64,000 bases of DNA, taken from Rhizophagus clarus. Its lineage: Eukaryota > Glomeromycota > Glomeromycetes > Glomerales > Glomeraceae. Made by a program: the position numbers and the translations under genes. Below the pieces are notes generated by a model, which saw only the letters and a list, made by a program, of their open reading frames with translations, did no database searches and had not been told where the DNA came from. Position 1 is the first letter of the stretch; every line of letters starts with the position of its first letter. The DNA lies in the NCBI GenBank assembly GCA_015698045.1, contig BLAL01000089.1, forward strand, positions 124,001 through 188,000, written 5' to 3'. Shown one piece after another: positions 60,181 through 64,000 of this stretch.

Positions 60181-62382
60181 ATTTTCTTATTTGAACAAGA
60201 AGAAAAAAAAAGATTTTTAAATTATTTGAATAAAATTTTCTTTTCTTTTAAACAATCAAAGAAATTTGATTATTTTGCTGAAGGTATTTCGAAGAGGGTT
60301 TATATGCGAAAATAAAATGAAAAAAACCGGAACTGATTAAGGGTAACAGGATACGGATCCTGATTAATTTATTTTTTCCTTTTTTTGATATTCCATTTAG
60401 GGAAGAGGATATCAAAAAAAAAAAGAGAATGTTTATAAATATCTGAAAAATAAATAAATAAATACATGAATGAAAAAAAAAAAATAAAAAATAACTAAGA
60501 TTTTTTTTTTTTATTCGATCGTTAATGAAAAAAAAAAATATTTCGGAACTTGCGGAGTTATTTTTTTTAAAAAAAGAATCTTTGTTTCAAAATCTCAATT
60601 TGGTTAATAACAAACTGAACATTTTATTATTGTAAATTATATAAACTGTCATTTTGGCTGATATTTTGCATATGAAAATGTGGGACAAAGTGTAGAAGTG
60701 GATTAAATGAGATTAGATTTAACTGATTTTTTGATTAGTCGTACATGTTGTAATATCCGAAATGCGTGTACATGAAATTTTTCCAAATATATTTTTTTGA
60801 TTTAAATTTCTAAAGGAAGGTTGTTTCGTTTTTTTGAATTCTTTGTAAATTAATTTTTGACAAATAGATCATTTGAAGATAATGCACGATACTTGTAACC
60901 ACTATCGGTGATTCTATTTTTTTTTTTTTTTTGAAACAAGTTTCATTACTTATTTGATCCAAAAAGGAAATTCATTTCAAAAATTTACTTTTGGATCGAT
61001 CCCTTGTAATAAAGGATTAATTTGAATTTTCATTATATTTTTTTTTGTTTTGGTTTTGTTTATTTTATATACTAACTTATTTCGGAAGTTGCATGAACTT
61101 TTACACGATATACTGCAGAACAATTACATTTAATACGGTAACCTAAACCAATTTAATGTTATCCCACAAGAAATTAACCAAATATGAATTATTCCGAATC
61201 TAAAAATAAAAGGTGATTTTGTGTTATCTTTCCTTTTAAGAATTAACCGAAAAACCTTTTGATTTTCTGTTGTTGTTTGTTAATATTGACATATATGTGA
61301 TCAGCAAAATTCTTCGTGGTTTTGTTTTTTCTTAAAAAAAAAAAAGCTATTTTTATATGTACACATACACACACGTCTTACCGACAATCGAAATGATAAG
61401 GTTATAATCAAAAAAAATAAAATGTCAACCATTTTCCCCTGCGTAGTTTCGGCTCATGATGTAATGTTACGTTATATATATAATTTTTACATTGTTCTAA
61501 AAGCAAAAGAGAAGAATGGAATCAATCATCAAGTTTCATCAACTTTTTTTTTAAAATTTTCCTTATCAGTTATTATTATTTATTTTATCAAAATAATTAT
61601 ACCATATATATACACATTGTTTAACACTTTCTAATACATTTAAGGGTTAGTGTTAAATAACAAAATCTTGAGTATTCTTTTTTAATTTTTTTTAATGCAT
61701 AAATGTTTAAAAATGAATATCGATTCTTCATTATGATAATACCATAATAGTAAAATAAGGGTTTGAAAAAGATAGTCTTTTTTTGAATTTTTGTGTTTAA
61801 ATTGGTAGAGCCAATTATATTTCATTGATTTTAAATTACCTGTAAGAGAAATTCCCGTGAAAAAAATAAACTTTTTTCATAGTTGATCAAAAATTAGAAA
61901 GGATTTTTTTTTTTTTTTTTTAATATATTTTGAGAATTATTATTAGATAAAATGAATGAAAAAAAAAACTATTATTAGGTAGATAATACTTTTTTTATCA
62001 TTTTTTTTTCTTAAAAAAAAAAAAAAAAAGATACTTTTTTTTGAAACCTTTTTTTTTTTTTGAAACTATTTTTTTTTCTCAAAGGGCGTATTCATACATT
62101 CTGTATCATGAATGTTTCATACATTCGTTTACACGAACTTTAATCGCATCACTGTTTTGATTTGATGAAAAGAAAAAAAAAAGATCAAAGTATCAAATTA
62201 TCAAGTACCAAAATATTCGAATATTCGAAATATACAAATATCAAAAATATCAAATATTCAAGTATCAAGTATCAAATATGATGACCCTATTGGTAATTCT
62301 TGAAACTATGAATTTAATGATTGTTTTTATTAAATTTTTTATCATTGATCTTATCTGTTATGTTTTGTTTTGGCAATGTACT

Positions 62383-62413
<31 letters not shown>

Positions 62414-62899
62414 TTATTTATTATTTATTATTTATTATTTATTTATTCATTTGTTATTTATTTATTATTTATTTTTATAATTTTCTACCTCTAGAACATA
62501 TTATTTTTTATTATCAAAAGTTCATGGTGGATGGAGATCTAATAATTCAGCCTGACAACAAGCGAGGGAGCTTAGAGGATCGAAGTACGTACTATAAATG
62601 ATCCGTTACGTAGTTAAGTAGTGAAGAGTTATACAACGATTTTCTTATTATGTAATATTGAAATCAGGTGAACGAATCTCAACCAATGAAAATAATGATC
62701 ATCACCTACATTGTAAGATTAAGTTAAAAGGTTAATAGTATTAAAATAATTGTTATAATTTTTTCCTGGATTATTTTAGATACTTTATACCAATTATATT
62801 TTAATAATAACATTTATATCAGTTATTTATTTTTATCATAATTATTATTTATTTAAAAAACTGAAATTAATTTTATTAATTTAATATTACAATTTTTTT
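60181..62899. other. Gene-poor, homopolymer-rich region
   Basis: 2.7 kb after the secreted protein gene, including its promoter. It has many A and T runs of 10-20 bases, a small palindrome AATCAAAGAAATTTGATT at about 60256-60273, a stretch of ATCAAATAT-like words at 62185-62280, and the ATTT repeat listed separately. Open frames here are low-complexity. Confidence 0.45.
62383..62474. repeat. TTTA/TTA microsatellite
   Basis: About 90 bp of imperfect TTTA units grading into TTATTTA units. It creates a spurious Tyr/Leu/Phe/Ile-rich open frame. Confidence 0.85.
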
Positions 62900-64000
62900 A
62901 ATTTATTTAATATTATTAAATACAAGTCAAACTAAACTAAATCAAACTTAGTTTAACATGAAGATACTTGGATCATGATTCAGTTTGTTTTAATTTAGCC
63001 ACTAAGTTGATGGAATTAAACAAATAGAATTGATAGAATTGATAAACCAAATTGATGAAACTGATATTAATAATTTCATTAGTTTAATTTTAAGGTTCAA
63101 GTTAATTAATTCAGCTTAATAAAAAATTACTATATAGTAATTATTACTATACCTAATTCTTTTTAATTTTAAAACTTTTAATTAAAATATTAATCTATTT
63201 ATAATAATTATTATATATAAATTTATAAATAGAATAAGTTTTTTAAATAAAAAAGACTGTTTTTTAAATAATTTTAAGAAAAAATACATTTATAAATAAA
63301 CCATTTTTTGATTTTAAAAAAAATTTTTTTAATAAAATTTTTAAAATTTTAATATAATTAATATTTAATTACATCTACTTTATTTATTTATTATTTAAAT
63401 TTATTTAAATCAAAAATTTTTTTTAATAAGTAATTTATAATTCTAATTAAGATTATAATTTTTGGTTAAAATTAACCAGTAAAAATTGCTTACAATAATA
63501 ATTACCAGTAGTATTATTTAGTAATACTTAATAAAATTTATTAAATTATAAAATATATAAATTTTTAAAATTAAAAAAAAAAATAGTAAATTTAATTTAT
63601 AAATTATTATATATAATAATATTTTAAATATATTATGACCTAAAAACATTTTATTTTTAGGTCATTAGATTCATATTGATTAAGGCTTATAGTATTTTTC
63701 TTTTAATTTTTTAAAAATATTTTAATATTTTTAATTATATATATTAGATATATATATTAATTTTATATAAAAAAAAAATAATATTAAATTTTAATTTTTA
63801 TTGAATTTATTTATTATGTTTAAATTAAAATAATTTAATTATTTATATATAAAATTGGGTTTAATCATTTTTTGCACCTGCGATGCATCGCACCCTTTTT
63901 TGTCACTTATGTCACACCCCTTTTCTTTTCATTTTTTTATATGTATTCTGGGGACTTAGAATTTTTCCAGTTGTAAAAAAATCTATTTTTCATGCTCCTA
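62900..64000. repeat. AT-rich dispersed repeat, runs off the window
   Basis: Nearly pure A/T until 63850, then an abrupt change to mixed sequence. At 63879-63892 lies the perfect palindrome TGCGATGCATCGCA, inside TGCACCTGCGATGCATCGCA and followed by CCC. Part of it resembles 45860-45905. I recall this palindrome as common in Rhizophagus repeats, which I cannot verify. The element's right end is outside the window. Confidence 0.5.

Noticed and set aside
62278-62601. Open frame of about 107 codons with Tyr/Leu/Phe/Ile repeats
   Set aside because: It is produced by the TTTA/TTA microsatellite.
1-64000. tRNA, rRNA, CRISPR or bacterial-type operon features
   Set aside because: No tRNA cloverleaf, rRNA segment, repeat-spacer array or operon structure could be seen by eye; the genes are intron-bearing and eukaryotic. 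A covariance-model search would be the decisive test for small RNAs.

Overview
The window looks like nuclear DNA of an arbuscular mycorrhizal fungus (Glomeromycotina, closest in style to Rhizophagus). This is inferred from the very high A+T content, the many short introns (about 50-120 nt), a Sel1-repeat protein of the type expanded in that lineage, a decayed protein-coding repeat I associate with Rhizophagus, and long gene-poor AT-rich stretches. The gene set (Mediator, CCAAT factor, U5 snRNP, Sub2, Sey1) is plainly eukaryotic and fungal. No database search was possible.

Layout. 1-4.3 kb: a Sel1-repeat gene at the left edge, then a Sel1 fragment and a decayed unknown gene. 4.3-8.6 kb: a Reg1-like protein phosphatase 1 regulatory subunit (minus) and empty upstream DNA. 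8.6-10.8 kb: a nine-block, eight-exon 4CL-like acyl-CoA ligase (plus; eight exons were placed). 11.1-17.5 kb: MED12 of the Mediator kinase module (minus). 18.0-20.6 kb: a membrane-anchored cytochrome P450 and an EVE-domain protein (both minus). 20.6-24.4 kb: gene-poor. 24.4-27.9 kb: an Acinus-like splicing factor and the U5 snRNP 40-kDa WD40 protein, divergent from a 285-bp promoter. 28.5-31.5 kb: a mitochondrial-type PPR protein and the CCAAT-factor subunit NF-YB (minus). 33.2-36.5 kb: a Taf14/AF9-type YEATS protein (plus) convergent with a nucleolin/Nsr1-like protein (minus). 36.5-46.4 kb: repeat-rich DNA with a decayed DDE-like element and a 190-bp tandem repeat. 46.4-48.4 kb: the DEAD-box helicase Sub2/UAP56 (minus). 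50.6-51.9 kb: a bHLH-zipper transcription factor (minus). 53.6-54.5 kb: a non-autonomous Tc1/mariner-type element with about 150-bp inverted repeats. 55.4-59.2 kb: the ER-shaping GTPase Sey1 (plus). 59.8-60.2 kb: a small secreted double-psi beta-barrel protein (minus). 60.2-64 kb: AT-rich DNA ending in a repeat with a perfect 14-bp palindrome.

Functional themes. Transcription and RNA processing dominate: MED12, NF-YB, YEATS and bHLH on the transcription side; Acinus, SNRNP40 and Sub2 on the splicing/export side; an Nsr1-like nucleolar protein for ribosome biogenesis. This is ordinary housekeeping content, not one operon-like system. The most notable observation is that the first NF-YB intron has the hallmarks of a minor-spliceosome (U12-type) AT-AC intron: an ATATCCTT donor, a TTCCTTAAC branch site, an AC end, and a reading frame that restores the conserved histone-fold residues only with those borders.
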